Positions 27,917 to 36,778 are shown, counted from the stretch's first letter. The stretch is 64,000 nucleotides of DNA from Paraburkholderia fungorum (GCF_900099835.1 NZ_FNKP01000002.1:620001-684000); one strand, 5' to 3'. Program-made: numbers and translations. The notes: generated from the sequence alone by a model not told the origin.

Positions 27917-29326
27917 ATGGGCAAACAGGCAATCGGCGTGGTGGGGCTAGCGGTGATGGGCCGCAATCTGGCACTCAACATCGAGAGCCGCGGCCACGCG
28001 GTGTCGGTGTACAACCGTAGCCGCGAGAAAACCGACGAACTCATCGCCGAATATCCGGACAGGAAACTGGTGCCGGCTTTCACGCTGGAAGAATTCGTGG
28101 AGTCGCTGGAAAAGCCGCGCCGCATTCTGCTGATGGTCAAGGCAGGCGAAGGCACCGACGCCACCATCAACTCGCTCAAGCCGCTGCTCGACAAGGGCGA
28201 CATTCTGATCGACGGCGGCAATACGCATTTCACCGACACCATCCGCCGCAATCAGGAACTGGCGAAGGCCGGTCTGCATTTCATCGGCACGGGCGTGTCG
28301 GGCGGCGAGGAAGGCGCGCTGAAAGGCCCGTCGATCATGCCCGGCGGCCAGCGCGAAGCGTACGACCTGGTCGCCCCGATCCTTACCGAAATCGCCGCGA
28401 AGGCGCCGGACGGCGAGCCGTGCGTCGCATACATGGGACCGGACGGCGCGGGCCACTTCGTGAAGATGGTGCACAACGGCATCGAGTACGGCGACATGCA
28501 GCTGATCGCCGAAAGCTATGCGGTGCTCAAGCAGGTAGTGGGTCTGTCGAACGAAGAACTCGGCAAGGTCTACACCGAGTGGAACGAAGGCGAGCTCGAC
28601 AGCTACCTGATCGAAATCACGTCGAAGATTTTCAGCAAGAAAGACGACGAAACCGGCAAGGATCTGGTCGACGTGATCCTCGATCGCGCGGCACAGAAGG
28701 GCACCGGCAAGTGGACCAGCCAGAACGCGCTCGACCTCGGCGCGCCGCTGCCGCTGATCACCGAAGCCGTGTTCGCACGCGTGCTGTCGTCGCTGAAGGA
28801 TCAGCGCGTGGCCGCGAGCAAGGTGCTCGAAGGGCCGCAGGCCAAGCCGCTGGGCGTCGAGCGGGATGCGTTCATCGAGTCGGTGCGCCGTGCGCTGTAC
28901 TTCAGCAAGGTGATTTCGTACGCACAGGGCTTCGCGCAACTGCGCGCAGCGTCGGAAGAGTACAAGTGGGACCTGGATTTCGGCACGATCGCGAAGATTT
29001 TCCGCGCTGGCTGTATCATCCGCGCCCGCTTCCTGCAAAAGATCACGGACGCCTACACGAAGGACAAGGCGATCGCGAATCTGCTGCTCGATCCGTACTT
29101 CCGCGACATCGCGAAGAACTACCAGGCTGCGCTGCGTGAAGTCGTGGTGGCCGCGATCAATGCAGGCGTGCCGGTGCCGGCGTTTGCGTCGGCGGTTGCG
29201 TATTTCGACGCTTATCGCTCGGAACGTCTGCCGGCAAATCTGGTGCAGGCGCAACGCGATTTCTTCGGCGCGCACACGTTCGAACGTACCGACAAGCCGG
29301 GTAGCTTCCACGCAAACTGGAGCTAA
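27917..29326 (+). CDS. gnd: 6-phosphogluconate dehydrogenase (decarboxylating)
   Basis: A 469-aa enzyme of the oxidative pentose phosphate pathway, converting 6-phosphogluconate to ribulose 5-phosphate with NADP reduction. Features are the Rossmann start [29 protein letters not shown], the substrate block [21 protein letters not shown], the catalytic Lys/Asn region [20 protein letters not shown], and the C-terminal [21 protein letters not shown] tail that reaches into the partner subunit. The long 469-aa form is the dimeric NADP type. The ATG at 27917 is preceded by GGAGA. Confidence 0.97.
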   Translation: MGKQAIGVVGLAVMGRNLALNIESRGHAVSVYNRSREKTDELIAEYPDRKLVPAFTLEEFVESLEKPRRILLMVKAGEGTDATINSLKPLLDKGDILIDGGNTHFTDTIRRNQELAKAGLHFIGTGVSGGEEGALKGPSIMPGGQREAYDLVAPILTEIAAKAPDGEPCVAYMGPDGAGHFVKMVHNGIEYGDMQLIAESYAVLKQVVGLSNEELGKVYTEWNEGELDSYLIEITSKIFSKKDDETGKDLVDVILDRAAQKGTGKWTSQNALDLGAPLPLITEAVFARVLSSLKDQRVAASKVLEGPQAKPLGVERDAFIESVRRALYFSKVISYAQGFAQLRAASEEYKWDLDFGTIAKIFRAGCIIRARFLQKITDAYTKDKAIANLLLDPYFRDIAKNYQAALREVVVAAINAGVPVPAFASAVAYFDAYRSERLPANLVQAQRDFFGAHTFERTDKPGSFHANWS

Positions 29327-29340
29327 ACGAGTTTGAATCG

Positions 29341-29378
29341 CAACCCGGCGCGCAGCCAGAACAAGGCGCGCCGGGTTG
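29341..29378 (+). terminator. GC-rich hairpin after gnd
   Basis: A perfect 13-bp stem (CAACCCGGCGCGC with GCGCGCCGGGTTG) around a 12-nt loop, 14 bp past the gnd stop. It lacks a following T run, so it may be a transcript-stabilising or Rho-assisted end rather than a simple intrinsic terminator. Confidence 0.55.
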
Positions 29379-29592
29379 CGCCACCGCTTGAAATATCTGC
29401 GTTGTATTGTTGCTGAAAGTATTAGTCAAACGTAATCGATGCGATTTAGCTTCGCTATTGTTTCGAAAATCGAAATAGAGTTTCGTCGTTTTAAGTGTTT
29501 CCCCTAGATGTCAACCCTTCTAGACTTGTTCTTAAGCGCTTCGGGAGTAACAACCCCAGCGCACTACAAAACAAGTTATGGAGGTTTACATC

Positions 29593-29913
29593 ATGAAGAC
29601 CCTGATCTCTGCAGTTGTTGTCGCTGCCGCTCTGGTTGCTCCGGTCGCATCGTTCGCACAATCGACGAACCAGCCGCTCACGCGCGCCGAGGTCCGCGCT
29701 CAACTGGTCCAGCTCGAAAAGGCCGGCTACAACCCGATCGGCGACCACACCGATTACCCCAGCAATCTGCTGGCTGCGCAAGCCCGCGTCGATGCGCAAA
29801 ACGGTAACGCTCAGGCTGCGAACAGCGGCTATGGCGCTCCGGCCGTCGGCACGTCGCAATCGGGCCGCTCGGTCAGCAGCACCGACCGTAACTCGGTTTA
29901 TTTCGGCAACTAA
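29593..29913 (+). CDS. DUF4148-family secreted protein
   Basis: A 106-aa exported protein, a type found in many copies in Burkholderiaceae. It has an Ala-rich signal peptide (KTLISAVVVAAALVAPVASFAQ, cleaved near residue 23) and the DUF4148 core LTRAEVRAQLVQLEKAGYNP...YPSNLLAAQARV. A Gly/Ser-rich C-terminal tail ends SVYFGN. The function is not known. The ATG at 29593 follows GGAGG. It has its own long AT-richer leader (29380-29592) and a downstream terminator, so it is monocistronic. Confidence 0.92.
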   Translation: MKTLISAVVVAAALVAPVASFAQSTNQPLTRAEVRAQLVQLEKAGYNPIGDHTDYPSNLLAAQARVDAQNGNAQAANSGYGAPAVGTSQSGRSVSSTDRNSVYFGN

Positions 29914-29975
29914 GTTTCTGTAGGCAGGTTTGTAGCTAGCCGGACCTTTGGTCCGGCCACGCAGCAGGCAATAAA

Positions 29976-30006
29976 AAACGCCATCCGGCTTGATCGGATG
30001 GCGTTT
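29976..30006. terminator. Bidirectional intrinsic terminator
   Basis: Arms AAAACGCCATCCG and CGGATGGCGTTTT form a 13-bp stem around a short loop, with A and T runs at the ends serving both strands. It sits between the convergent DUF4148 gene and the hypothetical gene at 30037. A second smaller hairpin (GCCGGACC / GGTCCGGC, 29939-29957) precedes it. Confidence 0.85.
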
Positions 30007-30036
30007 TGTCGTTTACGGCGCGGATTTCTTCGCGCG

Positions 30037-30357
30037 CTAATGCAAGGTGCGGTGGCGTCGGCCGATTTCGTCGAACAGCGCTCGGCTCGGTTCCAGCGCG
30101 AGCAGCCACGATTCGTCGTAGCCGCTCAGATTGTCCAGCGCCTCGCGCAGCCGCTCGATCGCCACGGCGGGAATCTCGACGCTCGCCTCGACCCCGCTCG
30201 ACAACCCCGCGATGCTGGCCAGCTGCACCAGCGCATCGGCGGCTTCGGCGACGTCGGCGGCGAAAACGAGGTGGGTGTTCAGCAATTCGACCAGACCGGG
30301 CGACGCCGCGATATCGTCGACGTTGAGTTGCACGGCCAGAAAGGTGGCTTTGTTCAT
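30037..30357 (-). CDS. Hypothetical cytosolic protein (106 aa)
   Basis: A 106-aa acidic, helix-rich protein starting MNKATFLAVQLNVDDIAASPGLVELLN. No signal, membrane segment or catalytic motif is visible. The ATG at 30357 is preceded by GAGGAG and is preferred over a TTG two codons earlier. Regular spacing of Leu, Ala and Val suggests a small all-alpha bundle. The terminator just past its stop supports a real gene; I do not recognise the family. Confidence 0.65.
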   Translation of the reverse strand: MNKATFLAVQLNVDDIAASPGLVELLNTHLVFAADVAEAADALVQLASIAGLSSGVEASVEIPAVAIERLREALDNLSGYDESWLLALEPSRALFDEIGRRHRTLH

Positions 30358-30602
30358 CCCCAACTCCTCGCAGGATTCAGATGTTGTCGTGGGTGCATAA
30401 CGAGCAGGTTGAACGAGTATAGGCGAGCCCTCTCAGGTTGCAATATTCAGACGAATTTGGTGGAAAGGGTTGCAGCGCGGGGCTGGCGGCCCGAGCGACC
30501 TATAATAAGGGCCAGCCGGAACACTGGTCGCGCAAGTCAGCGAGCTTCTCGCAGGCGGCGAAAACCGGCGCGACGGTTTCGTCATTTCAATTGCCCACCG
30601 CC

Positions 30603-30914
30603 ATGAAGATCATCCGCAGCAGGAGTTTTACCGCTACGCATCCATGGGGCGCGCTCGATATCGCCAACATGGGCGGCATCACCACGCGCCTGCATTGGAC
30701 CGATCAGCCGTACAAGTGGCACGTCAATGACGGCGAGGAAGTGTTTGCGGTGCTCGATGGCCGCGTCGAGATGCGCTATCGGCAGGATGGGGTCGAGCAG
30801 TCCGCGATTCTGGAAACCGGCGACGTGTTCTACGCGTCTATCGGCACCGAGCACGTCGCTCATCCGATCGGCGCGGCGCGTGTTCTGGTGGTTGAGTCGC
30901 AGGGCAGCGTCTGA
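30603..30914 (+). CDS. Cupin-domain protein
   Basis: A 103-aa single-domain cupin. The first motif region is WHVNDGEEVFAVLDGRVEMRYR and the second is GDVFYASIGTEHVAHPIGAARVLVVES, together supplying His/Glu metal-ligand candidates on a small beta barrel. Enzymatic role or sensor function cannot be decided. Start at ATG 30603 (MKIIRSRSFTA), the usual N-terminus for this size class. The intergenic stretch to the next gene is about 190 bp. Confidence 0.85.
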   Translation: MKIIRSRSFTATHPWGALDIANMGGITTRLHWTDQPYKWHVNDGEEVFAVLDGRVEMRYRQDGVEQSAILETGDVFYASIGTEHVAHPIGAARVLVVESQGSV

Positions 30915-31107
30915 CGATGCCCTCGCACGCGCGAGCCGTGACCGCTGGCGGCGCGTAGGGCGGCATAATGGCGGGCGGGTTACCGCCGCCTGCCATACCG
31001 TACGAATAAGCGTACAAGTCAGCGTTCAGGCAGCGTCAAGCCTGGCGGCACGACAAATGCTTGGGCATCGATTGAATCCGATTGAAATAAGTGTCGAGGA
31101 AAATCAC

Positions 31108-31875
31108 ATGACAAGACAATGGCGATTGACGGGGACCCGATTGCTGACAACAGCCGCGCTGGCCGTGTTGTTCGGGGGCTGCACGAGCATGCCGTGGGAA
31201 AGCACGCCGTTCTATAGCAGCGCGCCGACCAGCCCGACCACACTCAGCACGGTTCCAGTTCCCGCTGGTTTCTACCGCGTCAATCCGGGCGACACGATTG
31301 GCGGCATCGCATCGGCGTATGGCCGAAACCCTCAGGAAATCGCAGCGTGGAACGGTCTCACGGCCAATTCGCCGGTCAGTCCGGGCCAGGTGTTGCGCGT
31401 GTCTCCACCGATGACCTCCGGCAGCGTCGTGACGCCGCCGGTTGCCGTGTCGCCGGGCGCGCCCGCTGCGCCCGCCGCGCCGGTTGCATCAACGGGGCCG
31501 CAGCAGGGCGTGTTGCAGTGGCCGTTACGCGGTCCGATTCTGAAAACTTTCGCGCCGGGCCGTTCGAACGGAGTGGTAATCGGCGGTCGCCCTGGCGATC
31601 CGGTCAAGGCAGCCGCCACCGGACGCGTGGTCTACGCGGGTTCGGGTATCGAGGCGTATGGTCCGCTGATCATCATCAAACATGACGACTCGCTGATTAC
31701 CGCCTACGGGCAGAACAGCGCGCTGCTGGTGAAGGAAGGCGATGCCGTTGCGCAGGGGCAGACCATCGGCCAGGTCGGGGTGGACAGCCATGGCACGGCG
31801 GGCATCCAGTTCGAAGTCCGTCAGAATGGACAGCCGGTCGATCCGCTTGCGTGGTTGCCGAAGTCGGGTGAGTGA
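31108..31875 (+). CDS. LysM/LytM-domain lipoprotein (NlpD-like), catalytically degenerate
   Basis: A 255-aa envelope lipoprotein. It has a lipoprotein signal with lipobox LFGGC, one LysM domain (YRVNPGDTIGGIASAYGRNPQEIAAWNGL) for peptidoglycan binding, a Pro/Ala linker, and a C-terminal LytM (M23) domain. In active M23 peptidases zinc is held by HxxxD and HxH; here the equivalents read AYGQN and GIQFEVR, with no His at those sites. It therefore resembles NlpD/EnvC proteins, which activate cell-wall amidases rather than cut peptidoglycan. The classical nlpD lies next to pcm/rpoS; this one does not, so it is probably an extra paralogue. Confidence 0.88.
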   Translation: MTRQWRLTGTRLLTTAALAVLFGGCTSMPWESTPFYSSAPTSPTTLSTVPVPAGFYRVNPGDTIGGIASAYGRNPQEIAAWNGLTANSPVSPGQVLRVSPPMTSGSVVTPPVAVSPGAPAAPAAPVASTGPQQGVLQWPLRGPILKTFAPGRSNGVVIGGRPGDPVKAAATGRVVYAGSGIEAYGPLIIIKHDDSLITAYGQNSALLVKEGDAVAQGQTIGQVGVDSHGTAGIQFEVRQNGQPVDPLAWLPKSGE

Positions 31876-32144
31876 GCGGGTCTTTTGCCCGGTCCTGAGG
31901 GGTATTTGTTGCGGATAGCCTGGCGCTGTGTCGCTTGGCGCAGAGGAGGCAGGGAATGCGGTTTTTCCGATTCCCTGCTGCCATTATTTCAATGGATAGT
32001 TGTCGGATTGGCGCATCGAGACTTTGAGCATCAACGGGCTGCTCGCGCCTCTCGGGCAACCCGTTCCAAACCTGCAAGTGACGAACTGCCGTCGCGACCG
32101 CGCCCGTGACCTAATATGAACGGAGCGTCCGGCGGAGGTCCATC

Positions 32145-32288
32145 ATGTACCACGATCCGATTCAAATCCCCGCACTGATTGAAATAACGTTGCTGGTCGT
32201 TGTGCTGATCGCCGTCAGCATAGTCCGCGCACGGCGGCGAAGGTCGCGGCAGCGGAACCGCGTCGGCGCGGGTACGCATACCGGCTAA
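32145..32288 (+). CDS. Tiny single-helix membrane protein (47 aa)
   Basis: A 47-aa frame: MYHDPIQIPALIEI, one membrane helix (LLVVVLIAVSIV), then a strongly basic tail with a run of Arg (RARRRRSRQRNR). It has an excellent GGAGG ribosome binding site 6 nt upstream. The topology should be periplasmic N-terminus and cytosolic basic C-terminus. No family is recognised. Confidence 0.6.
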   Translation: MYHDPIQIPALIEITLLVVVLIAVSIVRARRRRSRQRNRVGAGTHTG

Positions 32289-32387
32289 TGTCACGCGTGA
32301 ACGCAGCCTGCGCTGCCGCTTCGCATGTCGGCCTCAACCGGCCGATCCTGACGCGACGCGCGGATACCGACGCAGAGGGAAAACCCG

Positions 32388-32753
32388 ATGGTTAGCACTG
32401 CCCGATCATTCCGCGCGGCCGTTATGTTCGGTGCGCTCACATTCGTTGTGTTGAGTCTGCACAGCAAGCCGGTGAGCGCAGCCGCGACTTCTTCGGATCT
32501 TTTCAGCTGGCCCGCATCGCTCGCGCCGATCGGAAACGGCTACCCAAAGGAAGGAGATGCATGCCGCCGACTCGGCGAATCGTCCGCAACAGCCGATTAC
32601 CTCGACCATACGGCGACGTTAATCGGCTGTCCGGGTGACGCTGACAACGCCAGTGTCCGGGCAATGCTGACTGATTACCGCGCGCATGTCGTGGGTAAAG
32701 CCGACGGCGTCACGTTGATTTCAATTTCCAATGGTTTTCGCCGGCGAAAATAG
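32388..32753 (+). CDS. Small secreted protein, unknown function
   Basis: A 121-aa protein with a signal peptide (FRAAVMFGALTFVVLSLHSKPVSAAA). The mature part contains EGDACRRLGESSATADYLDHTATLIGCPG, with two Cys placed to form a disulfide. This GD-CRR-GES-ATxxYLD-xxLxGCP pattern is familiar from small exported proteins of Burkholderia relatives, but no function is known. The start is ATG 32388. It ends FRRRK, directly before a gene-poor patch. Confidence 0.7.
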   Translation: MVSTARSFRAAVMFGALTFVVLSLHSKPVSAAATSSDLFSWPASLAPIGNGYPKEGDACRRLGESSATADYLDHTATLIGCPGDADNASVRAMLTDYRAHVVGKADGVTLISISNGFRRRK

Positions 32754-32900
32754 CCTGGGTGTCAATAAAGATTCATTGGCGAATTAATATCCGACGCCGA
32801 TCCGAATTCCATTGGCAATCCGCAAATACGATAGCAGCGGTTATTGGCGCTATTCGTCGATATCGACCAGAGTATCGATATCCTCTTGAATACGCTCGTT

Positions 32901-33152
32901 CTAACTCGCTGCGGCCTGATCTGGATTCGACCATCGGCCGAACGGGGAGCGGGGAATCGGCAGACCTTCCACAAATGCCCTTGCGCAACGCACCGCGAAC
33001 TCAAACGCACAGCTTTGGCTCGCAAACTGACCAAGATCGCCTAATGAAGTGGAGTCGCCGTCTTCTTTCAGAATGCACGCGCGAGCTACGAATGTATTGC
33101 CATACCTGATAGTCGACGCCTGAATCGCTGCGCCACGGTGGAATAGAACCAT
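32901..33152 (-). CDS. Small conserved-looking protein (83 aa)
   Basis: An 83-aa frame starting MVLFHRGAAIQASTIRYGN with GGAGG 9 nt upstream. The core VARACILKEDGDS...LGDLGQFASQSCAFEFAVRCARAFVEGLPIPRSPF resembles small Burkholderia proteins in which a beta-rich half ends in an F-A-x-x-x-A-x-x-F-A helix followed by a -W/F-V/I-D/E-GLP tail. It should be cytosolic. Reading frames overlapping it on either strand have no comparable pattern. The family name is not known to me. Confidence 0.6.
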   Translation of the reverse strand: MVLFHRGAAIQASTIRYGNTFVARACILKEDGDSTSLGDLGQFASQSCAFEFAVRCARAFVEGLPIPRSPFGRWSNPDQAAAS

Positions 33153-33417
33153 TGAACATGTCCTCCGATCCAGTTGGTGGAAGGCTATTGTAATGTCGTC
33201 TTTTTTGTGTGTGGTAACTGTTACCATTTCGCAGAGAGCGCTTAAGTAAATTCACCGCAAATTGCGAACTACGCAATGAAAACTCTGCTGGAATAATTCA
33301 GTTGACGGTAGTCGTCGTCATTGAGTCTGTGTTACGTCTTTATGCATCCATTCAAGATGCGCGACATCGATGGATGAGTATGAATAAAGACCATGACAAA
33401 CAGACCCGGCGATTCAC

Positions 33418-34078
33418 ACGATGAAATCCCGCTAAGCGGTAGACGCCATGCCGTTGGGGTGGTTCGCGTGGGCGACACGGTACGCAGGCCGTATCAACGC
33501 GTCGTCGCCATTTGAGCACCGGCTTTTGCTGCATCTTGAGAGCGTCGGTTAAGCATGTGCGCCGCGCTATCTCGGTCGCGACGTGCTCGGCTATATCTCC
33601 GGATGGGTGCCTGCGAAATTCAAACGCTTCGCCAACGGGCCAAATTGCATGCTGCTCAGATCGTTTCACGACGCCACTCGGGGAAGCGGCCTCGCTGGCG
33701 CACATCAGGTGATGTTTCACGATGATCCTGGTCCGAACAACATGATGTTCCAGCACGGCCGACCAGCGGCCTTCATCGACTTCGATTTCGCCGCACCAGC
33801 ACAATTCTGGAGGACGTCGGCTATCTGGCCTCGACATGGCATGTCGGCAAATCCGGCGCGAGGAGCCCGCCGGATTTGAGACTGCGCAACTCAAGATTCT
33901 CTCGGATGCATAAGGTCTGGAGCCGAGCGACCGCGCGGCAATCGTCACCGTGACGCTGGAGCGGCAGGCCCGCCATATTCCGTTCTGGAACGAACGTATG
34001 AACTGCTGCGACATCCGCCGGACAAGCCCTGCGGAAATTCAGGAGCGTATCGACTGGACCCGGCGAAATGGCATTTAA
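33418..34078 (+). pseudogene. Decayed phosphotransferase (APH-like) gene
   Basis: Pieces of an aminoglycoside-phosphotransferase-family protein lie in order but in different frames with in-frame stops. They are: VGVVRVGDTVRRPYQ near 33460; FEHRLLLHLESVG-stop-ACAPRYLGRDVLGYISGWVP; RSFHDATRGSGLAG; the catalytic-loop region VMFHDDPGPNNMMF (usual HNDLxPxN, with His and Asp kept) and the DFD-type metal motif FIDFDFAAP; then after a frame change LEDVGYLASTWHVG. After another change come a stop and LERQARHIPFWNERM...EIQERIDWTRRNGI. At least two frameshifts and two stops are needed, so it cannot make a whole protein. Confidence 0.8.
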
Positions 34079-34583
34079 CCCATGCCGACCGGGTACTTTT
34101 TCTGACGATATTGGGCGTTGAATCGAATAGCGTCCTATAGCAGAACGAATTGGTCAATAGAGAGGTGTGCTCTGTTGATCAATCACGACTCCCGTCCGAT
34201 ACTCGCAACATCGTCCTTAGCCCCACAAAACATGGCCTCGCCGACGATGAAAACCGACCGCTTTGCCGCCGCTTTTCATCGGATCGCGCGTGAGGCTGAA
34301 AAGCAATGTTGAGCGGGGCGGTCAGGTTCTGATTCACGGCAAGCCGCCAGTTCCGGTCGAGCAAAAACGTTCGCTAACGTGCAAAAGCCGGGCTGACCAG
34401 AAAGCGCATTAACGGCATATTCAACCGCGTGGCCGTCAACGGGATTGGAGCGTCCCGTTGACTGAGCTTAAAACCGAACTTGTAGCTGAGTTCGGCAGTC
34501 TGGCTTTTCCCAATTTTGCGGAACGGGTGGCGGACAAGGCAAAAAAGGCAAGCGCGACTCTAGAGGACTAAAGGGGGCCTGAA
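34079..34583 (+). other. Gene remnants, no intact gene
   Basis: About 500 bp that looks like further decayed coding DNA. One piece reads RKAGLTRKRINGIFNRVAVN and, after a stop, an open stretch (34458-34571) reads LTELKTELVAEFGSLAFPNF...KASATLED. The first piece has the A-G-L-S/T-x-x-R-I-x-G-I-F-N pattern seen near the C-terminus of some HipA-like toxins, but the match is too short to assign. Confidence 0.35.
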
Positions 34584-35225
34584 ATGGTGCATGCCGATCT
34601 GGCTGTACTCGGGGGCGTTGGAATTCTCGCGCTTGCCTGCCTCGCCGTGTGCGGCGTCTATCTCTACTGGGGCAGCGACGCCTATCGCTCCCGCCGCCGC
34701 CGGCGCGAATTCGAAGCGCGGATACTCAGGCCGCCATCAGCGAAACTCTCCGAATTACCCAGGAAGCAAAAGAGCGCGCCTCGCGCAATTGCATCGAACG
34801 ACGAAGAGTTCTCAGGAGCCACCGCGACCATGGGCACGCAACTTAGCCAGCGCTGCAAGACCTCGTTGTATCGTGCCGTATTCAACGCGGCTCACGGCGA
34901 AAGCATCGTATTCCTGATTGCTGACAGCCGCGACGATGCACGAACGCGTGCGACCGGCGCACTCGCCGCCATCTACGGAATCGACTCGCATAACGTCGGT
35001 TTGTCGAACCTGGCGGCGTTCCGCGAGCTGGTCGATATCGGTATCAGCGAGGATGAGGACATGCGCATCTTCGAGATGGCCTGGAAGGGAACGGATGTCA
35101 GCGCGTGGGTCCAGCATCCGCTCTTCCTGACCGATGAACCCAGCTTGCTGGGCAAATGGGCCGAGCTATACGCGGATCTCGCGCGCGAACTGGCGAGCAG
35201 TGCAATCGAAAAAGCGCGGCATTGA
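34584..35225 (+). CDS. Hypothetical protein with N-terminal membrane anchor
   Basis: A 213-aa protein with one hydrophobic helix (LAVLGGVGILALACLAVCGVYLYW, about 6-29), a strongly basic stop-transfer stretch (RSRRRRREFEAR), and a soluble cytosolic domain of about 140 residues beginning MGTQLSQRCKTSLYRAVFNAAHGESIVFLI. The body is acidic and helical, ending in an Ala-rich helix. No enzyme motif is visible and I do not recognise the family. It is convergent with the LysR gene (about 40 bp between stops). Confidence 0.65.
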   Translation: MVHADLAVLGGVGILALACLAVCGVYLYWGSDAYRSRRRRREFEARILRPPSAKLSELPRKQKSAPRAIASNDEEFSGATATMGTQLSQRCKTSLYRAVFNAAHGESIVFLIADSRDDARTRATGALAAIYGIDSHNVGLSNLAAFRELVDIGISEDEDMRIFEMAWKGTDVSAWVQHPLFLTDEPSLLGKWAELYADLARELASSAIEKARH

Positions 35226-35262
35226 GCGCCTGCTCCTTGCCATCAAAGCGGCGCGCGTCCGC

Positions 35263-36147
35263 TCAACACGCGCACGTTTGAACCAGCAGCGCGCGCGCCC
35301 ATTTGTGCCCGGGCGCGTGATGCGTGCGCTCGTGCCACGCGACGGTCTTGGTGAAACCCGGAATCTCGACCGGCGGCACGAAGATCGCCAGACCGTCGGC
35401 GTGCAGGGCAAGCCGTCGTGGCACCACTGCGATCAGATCGCTCGAACGCAAAATTTCCGGCAGTACCAGAAAGCCCGTGACCGAGACGGTCACGCGCCGA
35501 GCGCGGCCGATTTTCGCGAGCGCTTCGTCGGTTACGCCGCTGAGGCTGCCGCCGTGGTACGACACCAGCGCGTGATCGAGCGCGCAAAAGCGGTCGAGTG
35601 AAAGCGCATCGACCGCCGCGTCCGGGTGATCGTCACGCATCACGCATACATACCGTTCGTCGAACAGACGCCGCGCGTGCAGGTCCGGCGGCGTTGTATC
35701 GGGCGTGATCAGCGCGAGGTCGATATCGCCGCGCTGAAGCTGTCCGGCCAGCCGTTCGTGCTGAACCGGCAGCACGACCGCGCGGATGCCGGGCGCGTGA
35801 CGGCGAAGTTCGCTGAGAAACGGCACCACCACGGCTTGCAGCGCGTAGTCGGTGGCGGCGATGGTCAACGTCATCTCGGCGACTGCGGGATCGAACGACG
35901 GCGGCTGCAGCATCGTTTCGACATCCGCGAGAATCTGCTTGAGCGGGCCCGCGAGTTCCAGCGCGCGCGCCGTCGGGGTGATGCCGCGCTGCGTGCGCAC
36001 GAACAGCGGGTCGCCGAAACTTTCGCGCAAACGCGTCAGCATCGCGCTGACCGCAGGCTGCGTCAGCGATAGACGCTGCGCAGCGCGCGTGACGTTGCGC
36101 TCGTCCAGCAGCGCATCGAGCGCTTTCAGCAGATTCAGGTCGATCAT
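35263..36147 (-). CDS. LysR-family transcriptional regulator
   Basis: A 294-aa regulator with the N-terminal winged helix-turn-helix LLKALDALLDERNVTRAAQRLSLTQPAVSAMLTRLRESFGDPLFVRTQRGITPTARA, followed by a substrate-binding-like effector domain with strands such as LTIAATDYALQAVVVPFL. The Leu-rich N-terminus (MIDLNLLKALDALL) puts it near the NodD/NahR-like subgroup. It is divergent from the SRPBCC gene with an inverted repeat between them, so that gene is its likeliest target and autoregulation is likely. Confidence 0.93.
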   Translation of the reverse strand: MIDLNLLKALDALLDERNVTRAAQRLSLTQPAVSAMLTRLRESFGDPLFVRTQRGITPTARALELAGPLKQILADVETMLQPPSFDPAVAEMTLTIAATDYALQAVVVPFLSELRRHAPGIRAVVLPVQHERLAGQLQRGDIDLALITPDTTPPDLHARRLFDERYVCVMRDDHPDAAVDALSLDRFCALDHALVSYHGGSLSGVTDEALAKIGRARRVTVSVTGFLVLPEILRSSDLIAVVPRRLALHADGLAIFVPPVEIPGFTKTVAWHERTHHAPGHKWARALLVQTCAC

Positions 36148-36156
36148 TCTGTAATC

Positions 36157-36177
36157 ATTTCTGTGGATGACAGAAAT
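36157..36177. promoter_or_regulatory. Inverted repeat, candidate LysR operator
   Basis: A perfect 8-5-8 dyad, ATTTCTGT-GGATG-ACAGAAAT, lies 10 bp upstream of the LysR start codon in the divergent intergenic region. It contains the T-N11-A core of LysR-type binding sites. Placement so close to the regulator start suggests repression of its own gene as well as activation of the SRPBCC gene. Confidence 0.7.
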
Positions 36178-36259
36178 AATAATAATCGATTGGATTTATT
36201 TCAGCGCGACACCGATCATGAGGTTTATCCGATCACCGAACACAAGGATGTACCTCGCA

Positions 36260-36778
36260 ATGAACGAAATCTTCTGGCCGGAAGGCTATCTGCCTGGCAC
36301 GACCGACAACTTTGCATCGAACGAAATGATCGTGGCGGGGCTGAGCGCCACCGACGTGTGGCCGTTCCTCGCGAACGCGCCGTTGTGGCCGACTTACTAC
36401 GCAAATTCCGCGGATATCCGTTTCCACAACGGCAAAGGCCCGATTCTCGAAGACGGCGCGCGCTTTTACTTCAGCACGTTCGGTTTTCCGGTCGAAGCGC
36501 AGGTCACGGAATATGTGGCGCCAGCGGCCGGCCAGCCCGGGCGCGTTGCGTGGCACGGCTGGACGGGCGAAAACGAGACGCGTCTCGACGTTCATCACGC
36601 GTGGCTGATCGAAGACCTGGCGGGTGGGCGCGTGCGCATCCTCACGCAAGAAACGCAGAAGGGTAAGCCTGCCGGGGATCTCGCGAAGGCGCGGCCGAAT
36701 CCGATGATCAACGGTCATCAGGAGTGGCTGGACGGGTTGATCGACGCGGCGCGCAACGCGAAAAACGAACGGAAATGA
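36260..36778 (+). CDS. SRPBCC-domain protein
   Basis: A 172-aa protein of the START/SRPBCC fold, a helix-grip barrel with a hydrophobic ligand cavity. Typical features are the N-terminal beta-hairpin (DNFASNEMIVAGLSATDVWPFLANAPLWPTYYANSADIRF), the middle FYFSTFGFPVEAQVTEYV, and a long C-terminal helix NPMINGHQEWLDGLIDAARNA. I start at 36260 (MNEIFWPEGY); longer in-frame starts look like upstream DNA, with an AAGGA about 12 nt ahead. The ligand or reaction is unknown. It is likely controlled by the divergent LysR regulator. Confidence 0.83.
   Translation: MNEIFWPEGYLPGTTDNFASNEMIVAGLSATDVWPFLANAPLWPTYYANSADIRFHNGKGPILEDGARFYFSTFGFPVEAQVTEYVAPAAGQPGRVAWHGWTGENETRLDVHHAWLIEDLAGGRVRILTQETQKGKPAGDLAKARPNPMINGHQEWLDGLIDAARNAKNERK

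Noticed and set aside
27947..29311. A 454-codon frame antisense to gnd
   Set aside because: Shadow of a housekeeping gene; no recognisable domain or start site.
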